Shown: positions 47,814-58,689, numbered from the stretch's first letter. The stretch is 62,392 nt of DNA from Campylobacteraceae bacterium (GCA_027100635.1 JAMOOQ010000057.1:1-62392), one strand, 5' to 3'. Translations and numbers: made by a program. Notes: generated by a model not told the origin, from the letters alone.

Positions 47814-49382
47814 TTACTTTATAAATGGATTATGTTTTTCTTGAGCAAGAGTAGGAACTTTGTCATCAAATTTTGGTAACTTTTCGCTATCACCATTTGA
47901 TGCAAATCTAGCTCTTACCTTCGCCCAATCTCTTAAATCCTTAATAGTATCACTCATAGTTCTTGAAAGAGGAAATGTATCTTTTAATGCTTTTTCTATA
48001 TCTTTTGTTTCAACTTCTCTACCATCATCATAAGCAATAAAAAGAGCTTCATTTACAGCTTCTTCTATCTCTGCACCACTAAATCCTTTTGATAAATCTG
48101 ATAAATTTATTAAATTAAAATTATTTATATCTCTTTCTTTTTTATCAATATAAATTTTAAATATCTCTTCTCTTTCATTCTTCGATGGTAAGTCCACAAA
48201 AAATATCTCATTAAATCTACCTTTTCTTAGAAGTTCAGGAGGAAGAGCTGATATATTATTTGCAGTTGCTATTACAAATACTTCATTTTTCTTCTCTTGC
48301 ATCCAAGTTAGAAGTGTCCCAAATACCTTAGCACTTGTGCCACCATCTCCTCCATCACTCATACCACTAAGTCCTTTTTCTATCTCGTCTATCCATAAAA
48401 TAGATGGAGATATCGCTTCACTTAAAGCCAGTGCCTCTCTCATACGAGCTTCACTTTCTCCAACTAAAGAACCAAAAACACTTCCTAAATCTAGTTTTAA
48501 AAGTGGTAATTCCCACTCATTTGCTATAGTTTTTGATACTAAACTTTTACCACAACCAGGAATTCCTAAAAGCATTACACCTTTTGGGGATACAAGTCCA
48601 AAATCTTTTGCATCTTTTGTAAAAGCCTTTCCTCTTTTTTCTAACCAATCTTTAAGATTTTCCATCCCTCCAACTTCTTTAAAATCACCTTGAGGATGAA
48701 AATATTCAAGTACACCACTTTTTTTAATAATCTGTTCTTTCTCTTTAACTATTGAAGTTATCTCATATTTCGTAAGCCTACTTTTATCTGCAATTATTTT
48801 TCTATATGTCCATTCTGCTTCCATAATAGATAAACCTTTAGATGCAGAAACTATATCCCTTATATCTTCACTATCTGGTTTTGTATCATAATGTAAATCT
48901 TTTGTAATAGAATTTAAAATTGCTTCTAGAGTATCTTCATTTGGCAACTCAATTTCTAAAAGAGGTATCTCTTTCTCAAATTCTCTTACATTTAGATTAA
49001 ATGGTGTTTGTATAATTAATGTTTTTCTTAGACTAGCATCAACTCTACATATTTCTCGTATATGTCGTATAACACCAAAGTTTTCAGTTGTAATAAATGG
49101 ATGAAAGTCTTCAACAATTAAAATACAATTATTAGTATTTTTTTCTTGAAACCATTCTAATAAATCAATAGGGTCTTTTTTATCCCTTTCTTCTATAAAT
49201 TGACTATTATCTTTATCCCATTTTTTCAATCCACTTACAACACTCCAAGAAAACAGATCCAAATTATTATCATCTGCAATACCAACACAAAAGCCATATA
49301 ACCTTTGCCACTCGTAAGTGACTACTTGTATAGCAGGTATATTTGCTTTGATTAAATTTTCCAATTCATCATTAAATTTCAT
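47814..49382 (-). CDS. Ycf46-like AAA+ ATPase
   Basis: The 522-residue protein matches Ycf46 of plastids and cyanobacteria in plan. A degenerate RecA-like N-terminal part (LENLIKANIPAIQVVTYEWQRL, CILIVEDFHPFI) is followed by an FtsH/VCP-type AAA+ module: VGGMENLKDWLEKR, Walker A GIPGCGKS (273-280), Walker B ILWIDEIEKGLSG, then SAKVFGTLLTWMQEK, ATANNI and LLRKGRFNEIFF with arginine fingers. Ycf46 has been implicated in cyanobacterial carbon uptake and low-CO2 adaptation, but its biochemical role is unclear. It is first in the seven-gene operon and likely provides the hexameric motor for it. No protease domain is fused to it. Confidence 0.9.
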   Translation of the reverse strand: MKFNDELENLIKANIPAIQVVTYEWQRLYGFCVGIADDNNLDLFSWSVVSGLKKWDKDNSQFIEERDKKDPIDLLEWFQEKNTNNCILIVEDFHPFITTENFGVIRHIREICRVDASLRKTLIIQTPFNLNVREFEKEIPLLEIELPNEDTLEAILNSITKDLHYDTKPDSEDIRDIVSASKGLSIMEAEWTYRKIIADKSRLTKYEITSIVKEKEQIIKKSGVLEYFHPQGDFKEVGGMENLKDWLEKRGKAFTKDAKDFGLVSPKGVMLLGIPGCGKSLVSKTIANEWELPLLKLDLGSVFGSLVGESEARMREALALSEAISPSILWIDEIEKGLSGMSDGGDGGTSAKVFGTLLTWMQEKKNEVFVIATANNISALPPELLRKGRFNEIFFVDLPSKNEREEIFKIYIDKKERDINNFNLINLSDLSKGFSGAEIEEAVNEALFIAYDDGREVETKDIEKALKDTFPLSRTMSDTIKDLRDWAKVRARFASNGDSEKLPKFDDKVPTLAQEKHNPFIK

Positions 49383-49416
49383 TAGTTATCCCAATATATA
49401 ATATTTTTTATTATTA

Positions 49417-49422
49417 TTATAC
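49417..49422 (-). promoter_or_regulatory. Candidate -10 hexamer of the seven-gene system
   Basis: On the minus strand TATAAT lies 35 bases upstream of the Ycf46-like start, in a 53-base AT-rich gap after the upstream ABC ATPase gene, and GGGATA stands just before the ATG. No strong terminator is seen in the gap, so read-through from the ABC genes is also possible. Confidence 0.35.
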
Positions 49423-49435
49423 ATAAATTATTTAT

Positions 49436-50176
49436 TTATAAAGTAATATTCAATTCAAATGTATTAATTACAGTTTCATCTTGTAGAATTTTTGCTGTCT
49501 CTTCATAAACAAATTTATCATCTCGCTCTTTTTGAGGCAGAATATAATCAAACTCTTTTACAATATGCCCAGGGTCTGCTTCTAGCAAAAGTATCTTATC
49601 GCTTAATCTGATTGCTTCCATAATATCGTGAGTAATAAATAAAATTGTTATCTCTTTTTTATCTATCATATCTATTAAAATACTCTGTAACTCTTGCTTT
49701 AATCCAATATCAAGAGCCGAAAATGGTTCATCTAAGAAAAGTAGAGATGGTTTAACAACTAAAGCTCTTGCAAAACTAACTCTTTGTTTCATCCCTCCAC
49801 TTAAATCTTTTGGAAACTTATCAAAATCATCCTCTTCTAATCCAAATTTAAGTGCAATATCTTGAGACATTTGGGTTGCTATCTTTCTTTTAATACCTTT
49901 TGCTATTAATCCTAATGAGATGTTATCAATAACATTTTTCCAAGGTAAAAGTCGTCCCTCTTGAAAAGCAAAAGATGAAGTTACAAATGAGTTTTTTACA
50001 CTTCCCTCTTCTACATCAAGTAGGTCGGCACAAAGATGAAGAAGGGTTGTTTTCCCTCCACCTGATGGTCCAACTACTGAAAGAACTTGACCTTTTTCTA
50101 AGTTAAAATTAATATCTCTTAAAATCTCAGTAAATCCAAAATGATGATTTAATTTTGATACTTCTAATCTCTCCAT
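49436..50176 (-). CDS. ABC transporter ATP-binding protein (SsuB/TauB/NrtD-like)
   Basis: The 246-residue ATPase powers import with the permease encoded just upstream. Motifs: Walker A VGPSGGGKTT (36-44), Q-loop SFAFQEGRLLPWKNV, signature LSGGMKQRVSFARAL, Walker B LLFLDEPFSALD and the H-loop THDIMEAIRLSDKI. The RLLPWK sequence is typical of the nitrate/sulfonate/taurine (NitT/TauT) group. It overlaps the permease gene by 13 bases. No substrate-binding protein is adjacent, so the substrate cannot be read from context. Confidence 0.92.
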   Translation of the reverse strand: MERLEVSKLNHHFGFTEILRDINFNLEKGQVLSVVGPSGGGKTTLLHLCADLLDVEEGSVKNSFVTSSFAFQEGRLLPWKNVIDNISLGLIAKGIKRKIATQMSQDIALKFGLEEDDFDKFPKDLSGGMKQRVSFARALVVKPSLLFLDEPFSALDIGLKQELQSILIDMIDKKEITILFITHDIMEAIRLSDKILLLEADPGHIVKEFDYILPQKERDDKFVYEETAKILQDETVINTFELNITL

Positions 50177-50946
50177 AGCTCAACCTCTCTTTTAATTGGT
50201 TCTAAAATAATATACTCAATAAACATCAATGACCCAATCATAATAACCACCAAAGCTAACGCTGTAGGAGTATCTAATTGACTTCTTGCAACTGCTAAAC
50301 TTGCTCCAATTCCATCAGAAGTTGCTAGTAACTCTGCCATCACAACAATTTTCCAACTCATTCCAAGTCCACTTACCCAAGCAGGAAAAACATAAGAGAA
50401 TATATGGGGAAAATATATATCCATAAACTTCATATGCCAAGGTAAATTAAAACTCTCACCCATCTCTTTTAAGTTATCTTCTAAAGTACGAGTCCCTTGT
50501 AATGCTCCAACAAAGATGATAGGAAAAGATGCAACAACAACTGTAAATATCACAGTCTCATCACCCATACCAAACCAAATCATAGCTAATACTATCCAAG
50601 CAATTGGTGGCATTCCAACCAAAATTGTAACAATAGGACGGCTCATCATAGATGCAGTTGCAAAGAATCCAGCTAATAGCCCAAGAATGGAACCAAAAAC
50701 CAAAGATATAGCAAAACCCATAAAAGCACGATAAAGAGTTATATCAATTTGCTCCCAAACAGAGTCATCTTGAAGCATAAGCGCTAGAGTTTTAAATGTT
50801 TCAAGAGGAGCAGGTAAAACTAAATCTCCATAAATCTGATTTCCAACATCCCAACAAGCTATAAAAAGAAATATTGAGGCGATAGCACCCCAACCACTCC
50901 ATAGATATGCAGGAAAATCTTTTAGTATTTTTAAAATAAATTTCAC
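50164..50946 (-). CDS. ABC transporter permease (SsuC/TauC-like)
   Basis: The 260-residue permease has about six membrane helices. It carries the BPD_transp_1 signature around SFPIIFVGALQGTRTLEDNLKEMGESFNLPWHMKFMDIYFPHIFSYVFPAWVSGLGMSWKIVVMAELLATSDGIG, typical of NitT/TauT permeases. It is first in the two-gene operon with the ATPase. The missing binding protein may be encoded elsewhere. Candidate substrates are sulfonates, nitrate, thiamine precursors or similar small anions. A TGATA...TATCA operator-like repeat lies 17 bases upstream of the start. Confidence 0.9.
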   Translation of the reverse strand: MKFILKILKDFPAYLWSGWGAIASIFLFIACWDVGNQIYGDLVLPAPLETFKTLALMLQDDSVWEQIDITLYRAFMGFAISLVFGSILGLLAGFFATASMMSRPIVTILVGMPPIAWIVLAMIWFGMGDETVIFTVVVASFPIIFVGALQGTRTLEDNLKEMGESFNLPWHMKFMDIYFPHIFSYVFPAWVSGLGMSWKIVVMAELLATSDGIGASLAVARSQLDTPTALALVVIMIGSLMFIEYIILEPIKREVELWRD

Positions 50947-50962
50947 ATGATTTCCTTAGTAT

Positions 50963-50977
50963 TGATAATTAATATCA
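50963..50977. promoter_or_regulatory. Operator-like inverted repeat upstream of the ABC permease gene
   Basis: TGATAATTAATATCA has inverted arms TGATA/TATCA and resembles an iron- or redox-regulator operator such as a Fur-type GATAAT repeat. It lies in the 185-base divergent promoter region between the ABC permease (minus) and FecCD (plus). The rest of that gap is AT-rich without recognisable signals. Weak evidence. Confidence 0.25.
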
Positions 50978-51131
50978 TATTATAAGAAAGTGAAGCTTAA
51001 TTTATTATTAATAATAATAACTTTTATTAATTTTAGATATAAAATGAATTTAGCATAAATTTATGGAATCCCTATAATAAAAACGATACAATAATATTAG
51101 TCAAAAATATAGGTAATAAATTGGATAATAA

Positions 51132-52088
51132 TTGAATAGTAAATATATAAAAAATATAACACTTTGTATCTCTATCATTATAATTTTTATCTCTTCATTT
51201 ATTGGGCAAGTTGATATTGATATATATAATATATTTAATAGTGAATCTTTAGATTATGCAATATTTTGGGAGTTAAGAGTTCCTCGGGTGATTGCTGGTT
51301 TTTTTGTGGGAGCGTTACTTAGTATTAGTGGATTAGTTTTTCAGACCATCTTTAGAAATGCTATGAGTTCCCCATATACTTTGGGGGTGGCAAGTGGTGC
51401 ATCATTTGGCGTTGGTTTTGCAATTGTATTTGAAATTATGAATTTTGTGTGGTTATTTAGTTTTGTAGGAGCAGTCTCAACAGTTATAATTCACCTTTTT
51501 ATTATGATAAAGATTAGGCAATATGACAGAGATTCTATGCTTTTAGTTGGTATAGCTTTATCATTTTTCTATTCTGCCTCTTTAATGATTTTACTTTTTT
51601 TAAGTGACCAAAAACAGAGTTATATGATTATGAGATTTACGATGGGAAGTCTTGACATAGCCTCTTTAAATGAACTTATATCTATTATTATTATATCTAT
51701 ATTTATACTTTTAGTCGTTTTATTTTACAAATATGAACTTAAACTTTTATTAACAAATGAGGAATATGCTTATTTAAAAGGTGTAAATATTAAAAGAGTT
51801 AGTTATACTTTATTAGCAGTTTTGTCTTTGGGAATTGGTATTGCTGTGGCATCAACAGGACCTATTGGCTTTGTTGGTTTGATTGTTCCTCATATTATTA
51901 AAACTATATATAAACAAAGTGCTGATAAATTGATTATTCCAATATTTTTTTATGGCGGTCTATTTTTGGTGGTATGTGATTTGATTGCAAGAACCGTAGG
52001 AGGTAGTTCAGATATTCCAATTGGTGTTGTTACATCATTTTTGGGTGGTGGAGTCTTTATCTATCTAATTTTAAATAGAAAGAAATAA
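51132..52088 (+). CDS. FecCD-family ABC permease (iron-siderophore or metal-chelate type)
   Basis: The 318-residue permease has about nine hydrophobic helices and the FecCD landmarks WELRVPRVIAGFFVGALLSISGLVFQTIFRNAMSSPYTLGVASGASFG, ATGxIGFVGLIVPHI (here ASTGPIGFVGLIVPHI) and GGSSDIPIGVVTSFLGGGVFIYLI. It should import a metal-chelate or corrinoid with a periplasmic binding protein and an ATPase, but neither is encoded beside it. A TTG start at 51132 is used because no ATG is nearby. The 3' end (52004-52066) is duplicated at 59574, beyond the sensory cassette. Confidence 0.88.
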   Translation: MNSKYIKNITLCISIIIIFISSFIGQVDIDIYNIFNSESLDYAIFWELRVPRVIAGFFVGALLSISGLVFQTIFRNAMSSPYTLGVASGASFGVGFAIVFEIMNFVWLFSFVGAVSTVIIHLFIMIKIRQYDRDSMLLVGIALSFFYSASLMILLFLSDQKQSYMIMRFTMGSLDIASLNELISIIIISIFILLVVLFYKYELKLLLTNEEYAYLKGVNIKRVSYTLLAVLSLGIGIAVASTGPIGFVGLIVPHIIKTIYKQSADKLIIPIFFYGGLFLVVCDLIARTVGGSSDIPIGVVTSFLGGGVFIYLILNRKK

Positions 52089-52220
52089 TTTTAAATAATT
52101 TAGAGTTACATAGTGACCTATATAGTTAATATTAATAAAAGTATAATATAGGTATAATACATGATATTTAACTTTATTAAACTTCAAGAAATAAACTCAA
52201 AAATTTTACATAAAATAAAT

Positions 52221-52389
52221 GGCATCCTTCATAGAGTATCAAAAGTAGTAGACACTTTTGATTTCAGAAATTCCGTGTTAAGCACGGAATGACACGCTTG
52301 TGTTGTATATTGCACATAATAACAGACTGTTGTCACCCTGAACTTGATTCAGGATCTTGTAAAACTGTACACTACTTATGAAGGATGCC
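52221..52389. repeat. MITE-like element with inverted ends, containing dispersed palindromes
   Basis: GGCATCCTTCATA at 52221 is inverted as TATGAAGGATGCC ending at 52389, giving a 169-bp unit. Inside are a palindrome with arms ATTCCGTG and CACGGAAT (52270-52290) and one with arms CCTGAA and TTCAGG around 52337. It fills much of the 359-base gap between the FecCD gene and the binding-protein gene. The remaining bases are AT-rich and include the downstream gene's ribosome site. Confidence 0.7.
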
Positions 52390-52447
52390 AAATCTTTCAC
52401 CAAAAAATATAACTCAAAAATATAGATTAGATACTAAAGGAATTAAA

Positions 52448-53227
52448 ATGAAAAAAATATTTATATATATATGTTTAATAGCTACTATTTTATCTGCAAA
52501 AGATTATAAAATCAGTGTTGGTAAATTGCCATTGTATAGCGAAAGTAAAGATAAAGGTATATTAATAGATATTCTTAAGGCTATGGATGAAGAGTATAAA
52601 GAGGGAAAGTTTATAATTGAAGTTTATCCTTTTGCTAGGTCTATTGATAATGTAAGAACGGGAGAATCTGATTTTCATTTTCCTACAATAGGAAAGAATA
52701 TTTGGGAAAAAGAGATTGATAATTATGAAAAAGAGTTAAATAATCAAGGACTTAGAAGGTCATCTTGTAGTTTGACAAAAACACATTTTGCTTTATATAC
52801 AAATACTCAAAAACCTACACTTAATATATCAAAAATTCAAGATTATAAAATAGAAACAGATATTGGACATACAATATTTTTTAATAAAAATATACAAGGG
52901 ACAACCTGTCTACCATGTAGCGTTAAAAAACTAAGTGCTGGTAGAATTGATGGATTAGTATTTGCATCAAGAGAGATAGATTTTATGATAAAAGATGGAA
53001 ATTATAGAAATATTCAACGACAAGATTTTAAAATATTTGGTTCAAAATTTATATTACCTATTGGGAAAAAAGGGGAAGAGATAGATAAACTATTATCTTC
53101 ATTGATTAAAAAAATGATAAAAAATGGTAAATTAGCAAAAGTATCAAAACCATATACAGATTATTTTCAAGAACAATATAAGAATCTATATTTACCAACT
53201 TTAGAAGATATTTCAAAAGAATACTAA
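52448..53227 (+). CDS. Periplasmic solute-binding protein, family 3 (sensor partner)
   Basis: The ~259-residue protein has a signal peptide cleaved after LSA (residue ~17), then a two-lobed bacterial solute-binding fold of the amino-acid family ([14 protein letters not shown]...[51 protein letters not shown]). I use the ATG at 52448, preceded by AAAGGAATTAAA, rather than the in-frame ATG at 52385, which would hide the signal peptide. A CLPC pair near residue 155 is unusual. No transporter genes follow; two sensor kinases do. It may therefore be a ligand-sensing protein for the kinases rather than for uptake. Confidence 0.75.
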   Translation: MKKIFIYICLIATILSAKDYKISVGKLPLYSESKDKGILIDILKAMDEEYKEGKFIIEVYPFARSIDNVRTGESDFHFPTIGKNIWEKEIDNYEKELNNQGLRRSSCSLTKTHFALYTNTQKPTLNISKIQDYKIETDIGHTIFFNKNIQGTTCLPCSVKKLSAGRIDGLVFASREIDFMIKDGNYRNIQRQDFKIFGSKFILPIGKKGEEIDKLLSSLIKKMIKNGKLAKVSKPYTDYFQEQYKNLYLPTLEDISKEY

Positions 53228-53231
53228 GATT

Positions 53232-55718
53232 ATGAATTTATCAATATTTAATAAAATTAAATCTCCATTAGCATATAAAATGTTAATAACTATACTAGTT
53301 AGCAGTACGATTATTACTATTTTGATTATCACAATTCAATTAATATTTGAATATAAATCAGATATATCTATGATAGAAAAACGGCTTAGTCAAATAGAAA
53401 GTAGTTATTCTCAATCTTTGGCTTTAAGTGTATGGAATTTTAATAAACCACAATATGAAATATTATTAGATGGTATTTTAAATATTAAAGATATTATATA
53501 TGTAAATATTACAACACCAAAAGGAGATATAATTATCTCAAAAGGTAACTATCAAAAGTATAAAATTATTACCAAAAATATTTTACTTCAAACTAATGAC
53601 TTTGGAGAAATGGTAAAATCAGGGAGATTAACAGTTGTAGCAAGTTTAGATAGAGTTTATAATCATTTATTTAATAGAGTCTTAATTATACTTATTACGC
53701 AAAGCATTAAAACTCTACTAATTTCATTTATTATACTTTTTATTTTTTCTAGATTAATAACACGTCATTTAAATCAATTATCTAGTTATGCTAAAGATAT
53801 TGAGTTTAATTCTAATAATAAACTTATTTTAGATAGAGAATTAAGTAGCAGTAATGATGAATTAGATTTTATAGTTTTGGCTTTAAATAATATGAAAGTA
53901 AAAATTAGAAATGACTACACTACAATATATGAATTAAATTCTAATTTGGAAAAAAAGGTAGAAAAGAGAACAATAGAGCTAAATAAAGAGAAGAAAAAAG
54001 CAGAAGAAGCTACAAAATCAAAATCAAAGTTTTTATCAAATATGTCTCATGAGATAAGAACACCAATGAATGGAATAATTGGTATGACTCATTTAGCTTT
54101 ACAGACAAATTTAGATAGTAAACAAAAAAAGTATTTAGAAAATATTGATAATAGTGCTAAAAATTTATTAGCTATTATAAATGATATTTTAGACTTTAGC
54201 AAAATAGAAGCAGGGAAACTTAATATTGAAAAAATAGATTTTGATATGAAAGAGTTATTTGCAAATATTAAAAGTATGATTGATATAAAAGTAGATGAAA
54301 AAGATTTAGAATTTAATATAAATTATAATTGTTCATATAAAAATATATGTATTGGAGACCCTTTAAGAATTTCACAAATACTTATAAATCTTATAGGTAA
54401 TGCTATAAAATTTACTAAGTTTGGAAAAGTAGAATTAGATGTTTCACGACAAAATGATAATAAAGTTAAATTTATAGTATCAGATACTGGCATTGGTTTA
54501 ACTCAAAAACAAATCTTAAAACTATTTCAAAACTTCACACAAACAGAGAAAAGTATTGCAAGAGAGTATGGAGGAACAGGATTAGGACTTAGTATTTCAA
54601 AACAATTAGTTGAACTAATGAATGGTAAGATATGGTGTGAGAGTGAATTGGGAGTTGGAAGTAAATTTATATTTGAGATAGAATTACCGAAAGGTGATGA
54701 AAGTAAGATTATTAAAAATAAAAAGATAGATTTAAATCAAATTAATACTCTAAAAGGGAGTAATATACTTTTAACCGAAGATAATAAGATAAATCAAGAG
54801 ATAATATTAGGATTATTAGAAAATAGTGGTATAAATATTGATATTGCAAATAATGGAGTTGAAGCTATTGAATTGATGAAACTAAATCAAGATAAATATG
54901 AATTAATTTTTATGGACTTACAAATGCCTATAATGGGTGGAATTGAAGCTACTAAAATTATTAGAGAGTTAAATCAAAATATACCTATTATCGCTCTTAG
55001 TGCAAATGTGATGAAAGAAGATATAGATAAAACCAAAGAAGCTGGAATGAACGAACATCTTACTAAGCCAATAGAAATAGAAAAGCTTTATAAAACACTT
55101 TTAAAATATATTTCAAAAAAAGTTAAAATATCCAAAGAAAATAAGGAGATAAAAGAGGATATAATTATTCCTAAATTTATACATATAGATACGAAAATCG
55201 GACTTTCTCATATGAATAATAATCATAAATTATATATTAAAATTTTAAATAATTTTTATATGGATAATAAGAATTTAAAGTTAGATAATTTAAATGATGA
55301 AGAGTTTAAGATAACGCTACACACTATAAAAGGATTATCTGCAAATATTGGAGCAGTATCATTAAATAAAGTTGTAAAAGAGTTAGAGGAAAAGCAAAAT
55401 AAAGATTTATTAGTTCAATTTCATAATACATTAGAGGAAGTTTTGGATGAATTAAAGGATTTAAGAAAGACTAATAAAAAAGAGGATTCAAATCTTTTGG
55501 AAATTGATGATAATGAGGTACAAAAATTATTTATAAAATTAAAAGAGGCATTATTATCAAAAAGACCAAAACGATATAAAGCAGTAATTCAAGAGATTGA
55601 AGAGTATAAATTAGATATTAAAGAGGAAGAACTTTTAAATCAAATTAAAGTTTTATCAAAAAGATATAAAATAGAGGATGCAATTACATTAATGAAAGGA
55701 ATTAAACTAGATGGATAA
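53232..55718 (+). CDS. Hybrid sensor histidine kinase with receiver and Hpt domains
   Basis: The 828-residue kinase has membrane helices (about 18-40 and 150-172) around a periplasmic sensor containing [25 protein letters not shown] region and coiled coil follow, then HisKA with His273 in [12 protein letters not shown]. The ATPase domain has [16 protein letters not shown] and [10 protein letters not shown]. The receiver is phosphorylated in [13 protein letters not shown], and an Hpt-like domain has His in [13 protein letters not shown]. The last ~60 residues form a helical module also present at the end of the next kinase. It overlaps that gene by eight bases. The signal probably flows through the receiver and Hpt to the GGDEF regulator downstream. 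Confidence 0.92.
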   Translation: MNLSIFNKIKSPLAYKMLITILVSSTIITILIITIQLIFEYKSDISMIEKRLSQIESSYSQSLALSVWNFNKPQYEILLDGILNIKDIIYVNITTPKGDIIISKGNYQKYKIITKNILLQTNDFGEMVKSGRLTVVASLDRVYNHLFNRVLIILITQSIKTLLISFIILFIFSRLITRHLNQLSSYAKDIEFNSNNKLILDRELSSSNDELDFIVLALNNMKVKIRNDYTTIYELNSNLEKKVEKRTIELNKEKKKAEEATKSKSKFLSNMSHEIRTPMNGIIGMTHLALQTNLDSKQKKYLENIDNSAKNLLAIINDILDFSKIEAGKLNIEKIDFDMKELFANIKSMIDIKVDEKDLEFNINYNCSYKNICIGDPLRISQILINLIGNAIKFTKFGKVELDVSRQNDNKVKFIVSDTGIGLTQKQILKLFQNFTQTEKSIAREYGGTGLGLSISKQLVELMNGKIWCESELGVGSKFIFEIELPKGDESKIIKNKKIDLNQINTLKGSNILLTEDNKINQEIILGLLENSGINIDIANNGVEAIELMKLNQDKYELIFMDLQMPIMGGIEATKIIRELNQNIPIIALSANVMKEDIDKTKEAGMNEHLTKPIEIEKLYKTLLKYISKKVKISKENKEIKEDIIIPKFIHIDTKIGLSHMNNNHKLYIKILNNFYMDNKNLKLDNLNDEEFKITLHTIKGLSANIGAVSLNKVVKELEEKQNKDLLVQFHNTLEEVLDELKDLRKTNKKEDSNLLEIDDNEVQKLFIKLKEALLSKRPKRYKAVIQEIEEYKLDIKEEELLNQIKVLSKRYKIEDAITLMKGIKLDG

Positions 55719-58689
55719 AATAATACAACAAATAGTTCTAAGTCTGATAATATTTTCAAATATATTATTGGCGAATATAGTTAATCTTACAAACGAAGAG
55801 AAAGAGTTTTTAAATAGATATAAAACATTTAGTGTCCATATGGAAAATAATTATATACCTTTTTCTAATATTAATAATGATGGTAAATTTGTGGGATACT
55901 CAATTGATTATGCAAATATGGTAGCATCTAAACTAGGAATTAAATTTATATATAATAAAAATGAAGATTGGAATAAGGCAATATTTAAGTTAAAATCTAA
56001 AAAAATTGATATTATTGCACAAGCTATAAATACAAAAGAGAGACAAAAATTTGCTCTATTTACAAAAGATTATATGACCTATAATCAAAGTATTATAGTC
56101 AAAAATAAGAATATAAATCTGAATACATTTGAAAAGTTAGAAGGTTATAGGATTGGTATTATAAGCAGTTATGCTATTGAGAATATTCTTAAAGAGTTTT
56201 ATCCAGAAATTAACTCTATTGGATTTCCTAATAATGATGCACTTTTAACAGCTCTTTTATCAGATAAGATAGATGCTGCTATATCAACACATCAAATTAT
56301 GCAGTATAATATAAATTCACTGTTATTAGATGATGTTACAAGTATTCCAATATTATCTAACTCTTATATAAATAAAGTTACTGAAGCATTTGCTATTAGA
56401 GATGATTTTCCATTATTACATAGTGCTTTAGAAAAAGCATTTGATTCAATCTCCAAAGATGAAAAATTACAATTAAAATTAAAATGGTTTGCTCAAAATA
56501 GACAATCTAAATTTAATTTAACTTTAAAGGAGAGAAATTATTTAAAAAATAAAAAAGTAATTAATATGTGTGTTAATTCAGATCGGATGCCATTCGAAAA
56601 AATAGAAAATGGAAAATATATAGGATTAGCATCAGATTATATAAAAATAATTAAAAATATTATTAATATTCCTATTAAACTTATAAAGACAGATAATTGG
56701 GAAGAATCTATTAAAAAAGCAAAAAATAGAGAATGTGATATATTTTCAATGGTTTCAATGATAGAAAAACGGAAAGAATATATGGATTTTACAACATCAT
56801 ATTTAGATATACCAATGGTTATTGCAACAAAAATTGATAAACATTTTATTGATGATATTAAAGAGATATTAAATAAAAAGATAGGAGTTATTAAAAGTCA
56901 CTCTATTTCTACTACTTTAAAAGAGAAATATCCAAATATAAATATCGTTGATGTTGAGTCTATTGATGATGGACTTAGAAAAGTGGAAAGTGGGGATATA
57001 TTTGCTTTTATTGATAATCTTGCAACAATAAATTATAATATAGAGAAAAATTTTATGCAAATATTAAAAGTATCAGGAAGATTAGAGACTATATCTAAAT
57101 ATAGAGTTGCAACAAGAAACGATGAACCAATACTACATGATATATTTGAAAAAATAATTTTCAGTATTGATATAAATACCAAGGAAAAGATAGCTCGTAA
57201 ATGGATGATGTCTCCTAAAAAAGAGACAACTATTAATTATGATTTAATTTGGAAAATTTTAATCGCTATATCTATTATTGGAATACTTATTATGTATAAA
57301 CAACATTTTTTAAATGATTTAAATAAAAAATTAGAATCATCTTTAAATGAATTTGAATATCTATTTAATAATACAATAGAGACAATAGCACTATTTCAAG
57401 ATAATCTTTGTGTAGATATAAATGAAGCTGGTTTAAAACTTTTAAAATATGATAATAAAGAACAGATTATTGGAAGACATGCTTTAGATTTTATATCTCC
57501 TGAGAATATAGAGTTAGCAAAAGAGAAACTAAAAATTAAATCAATTAAACCTTATGAATTATATGTTTTAAAACAAGATGGCACATCATTTCCAGCATTT
57601 CTAAAAGGGTATAATACAACTATGAAAGGAGAGAGAACCAGAGTTTTATGTTTAATAGATTTAACACAATTAAAACAAAAAGAGAGAGAGTCTATAAGGT
57701 TAAAAGAGAAGGCCGAAGAGAATACAAGAGCAAAGTCAGAATTTTTGGCAAATATGTCTCATGAAATAAGAACGCCGATGAATGGTATTTTGGGAATGAG
57801 TCATCTAGCTTTACAGACAAACTTGAATAAGAAGCTAAGATGGTATATAGAAAAGATAGATTTTAATGCAAAATCTCTACTTAGAATTATAAATGATATA
57901 TTAGATTTTTCCAAAATAGAGGCAGGAAAACTAGAAATAGAGACTATAGATTTTAACTTAGATGATATTATATTACATATAAGAAATCTAACTAAATTAA
58001 ATGTAAAAGAGAAGAATTTAGAATTTATTATAGATTATAACAAAGAGGACACTATATTTTATGGGGATTCTCTTAGAGTAACTCAAATCATTATAAACTT
58101 AATATGTAATGCAATTAAATTTACTCATAAGGGTAGAGTAGAACTTATTATAAAAAGAGTAGATAATAATATAATAAGATTTAGTGTATATGATACAGGG
58201 ATAGGAGTCTCTACAATGCAACAAACAAAATTATTTCAAAGTTTCACTCAAGGGGATGGAAGTATTACTAGAAAATATGGAGGGACTGGATTAGGTCTTA
58301 GTATCTCAAAACAGTTAGTTGAATTAATGAATGGGAAGATATGGTGTGAGAGTGAATTAGGAGTTGGAAGTAAATTTATATTTGAAATAGAGTTGCCAAG
58401 AGGTGATGCAAGTAAAATTAATAATCTAGTAAATATTAAATCACAAGATATTAAATTAGAAGAAGAGTTTGTCCCTAAATTACCAATAGATAAGGATAAA
58501 AGAGATAAACTCTTTAAAACTCTTCTTAATGTTTCTAAAACAAATTTACCAAAAAAATGTAAACCTATTATAGAAGAAATAGATAAATATGAATTATTAA
58601 AAGAAGATAAAGAACTTTTTGATAAAATCAAAGTAGCTATGAATAAATACAAATTAAAAGATATTATTTCTTTATTGGAGGAGATATGA
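55711..58689 (+). CDS. BvgS-like sensor histidine kinase with tandem periplasmic binding domains
   Basis: The 992-residue protein has a signal peptide and two solute-binding (family 3) domains in tandem, roughly 25-265 and 275-500. The first starts [20 protein letters not shown], the second [17 protein letters not shown] membrane helix ([15 protein letters not shown]), a PAS domain and the kinase core ([43 protein letters not shown]) follow. The BvgS-like architecture implies ligand sensing through the binding domains. Unlike the upstream kinase it lacks receiver and Hpt domains. The core is very similar to that kinase over long stretches, so the two arose by duplication. It overlaps the next gene by four bases. 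Confidence 0.92.
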   Translation: MDKIIQQIVLSLIIFSNILLANIVNLTNEEKEFLNRYKTFSVHMENNYIPFSNINNDGKFVGYSIDYANMVASKLGIKFIYNKNEDWNKAIFKLKSKKIDIIAQAINTKERQKFALFTKDYMTYNQSIIVKNKNINLNTFEKLEGYRIGIISSYAIENILKEFYPEINSIGFPNNDALLTALLSDKIDAAISTHQIMQYNINSLLLDDVTSIPILSNSYINKVTEAFAIRDDFPLLHSALEKAFDSISKDEKLQLKLKWFAQNRQSKFNLTLKERNYLKNKKVINMCVNSDRMPFEKIENGKYIGLASDYIKIIKNIINIPIKLIKTDNWEESIKKAKNRECDIFSMVSMIEKRKEYMDFTTSYLDIPMVIATKIDKHFIDDIKEILNKKIGVIKSHSISTTLKEKYPNINIVDVESIDDGLRKVESGDIFAFIDNLATINYNIEKNFMQILKVSGRLETISKYRVATRNDEPILHDIFEKIIFSIDINTKEKIARKWMMSPKKETTINYDLIWKILIAISIIGILIMYKQHFLNDLNKKLESSLNEFEYLFNNTIETIALFQDNLCVDINEAGLKLLKYDNKEQIIGRHALDFISPENIELAKEKLKIKSIKPYELYVLKQDGTSFPAFLKGYNTTMKGERTRVLCLIDLTQLKQKERESIRLKEKAEENTRAKSEFLANMSHEIRTPMNGILGMSHLALQTNLNKKLRWYIEKIDFNAKSLLRIINDILDFSKIEAGKLEIETIDFNLDDIILHIRNLTKLNVKEKNLEFIIDYNKEDTIFYGDSLRVTQIIINLICNAIKFTHKGRVELIIKRVDNNIIRFSVYDTGIGVSTMQQTKLFQSFTQGDGSITRKYGGTGLGLSISKQLVELMNGKIWCESELGVGSKFIFEIELPRGDASKINNLVNIKSQDIKLEEEFVPKLPIDKDKRDKLFKTLLNVSKTNLPKKCKPIIEEIDKYELLKEDKELFDKIKVAMNKYKLKDIISLLEEI

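Noticed and set aside
40259-49382. Calling the seven-gene operon a restriction-modification, BREX, DISARM or Zorya system
   Set aside because: No methyltransferase, no DUF1998, no PglZ/BrxC-type, no ZorA/B-type protein is present; the AAA+ is Ycf46-like and the small proteins are DUF1257/DUF2997-like.
52385-52447. Binding-protein start at 52385
   Set aside because: The ATG lies in the MITE-like element and would bury the signal peptide; the ATG at 52448 has an AAAGGA site.
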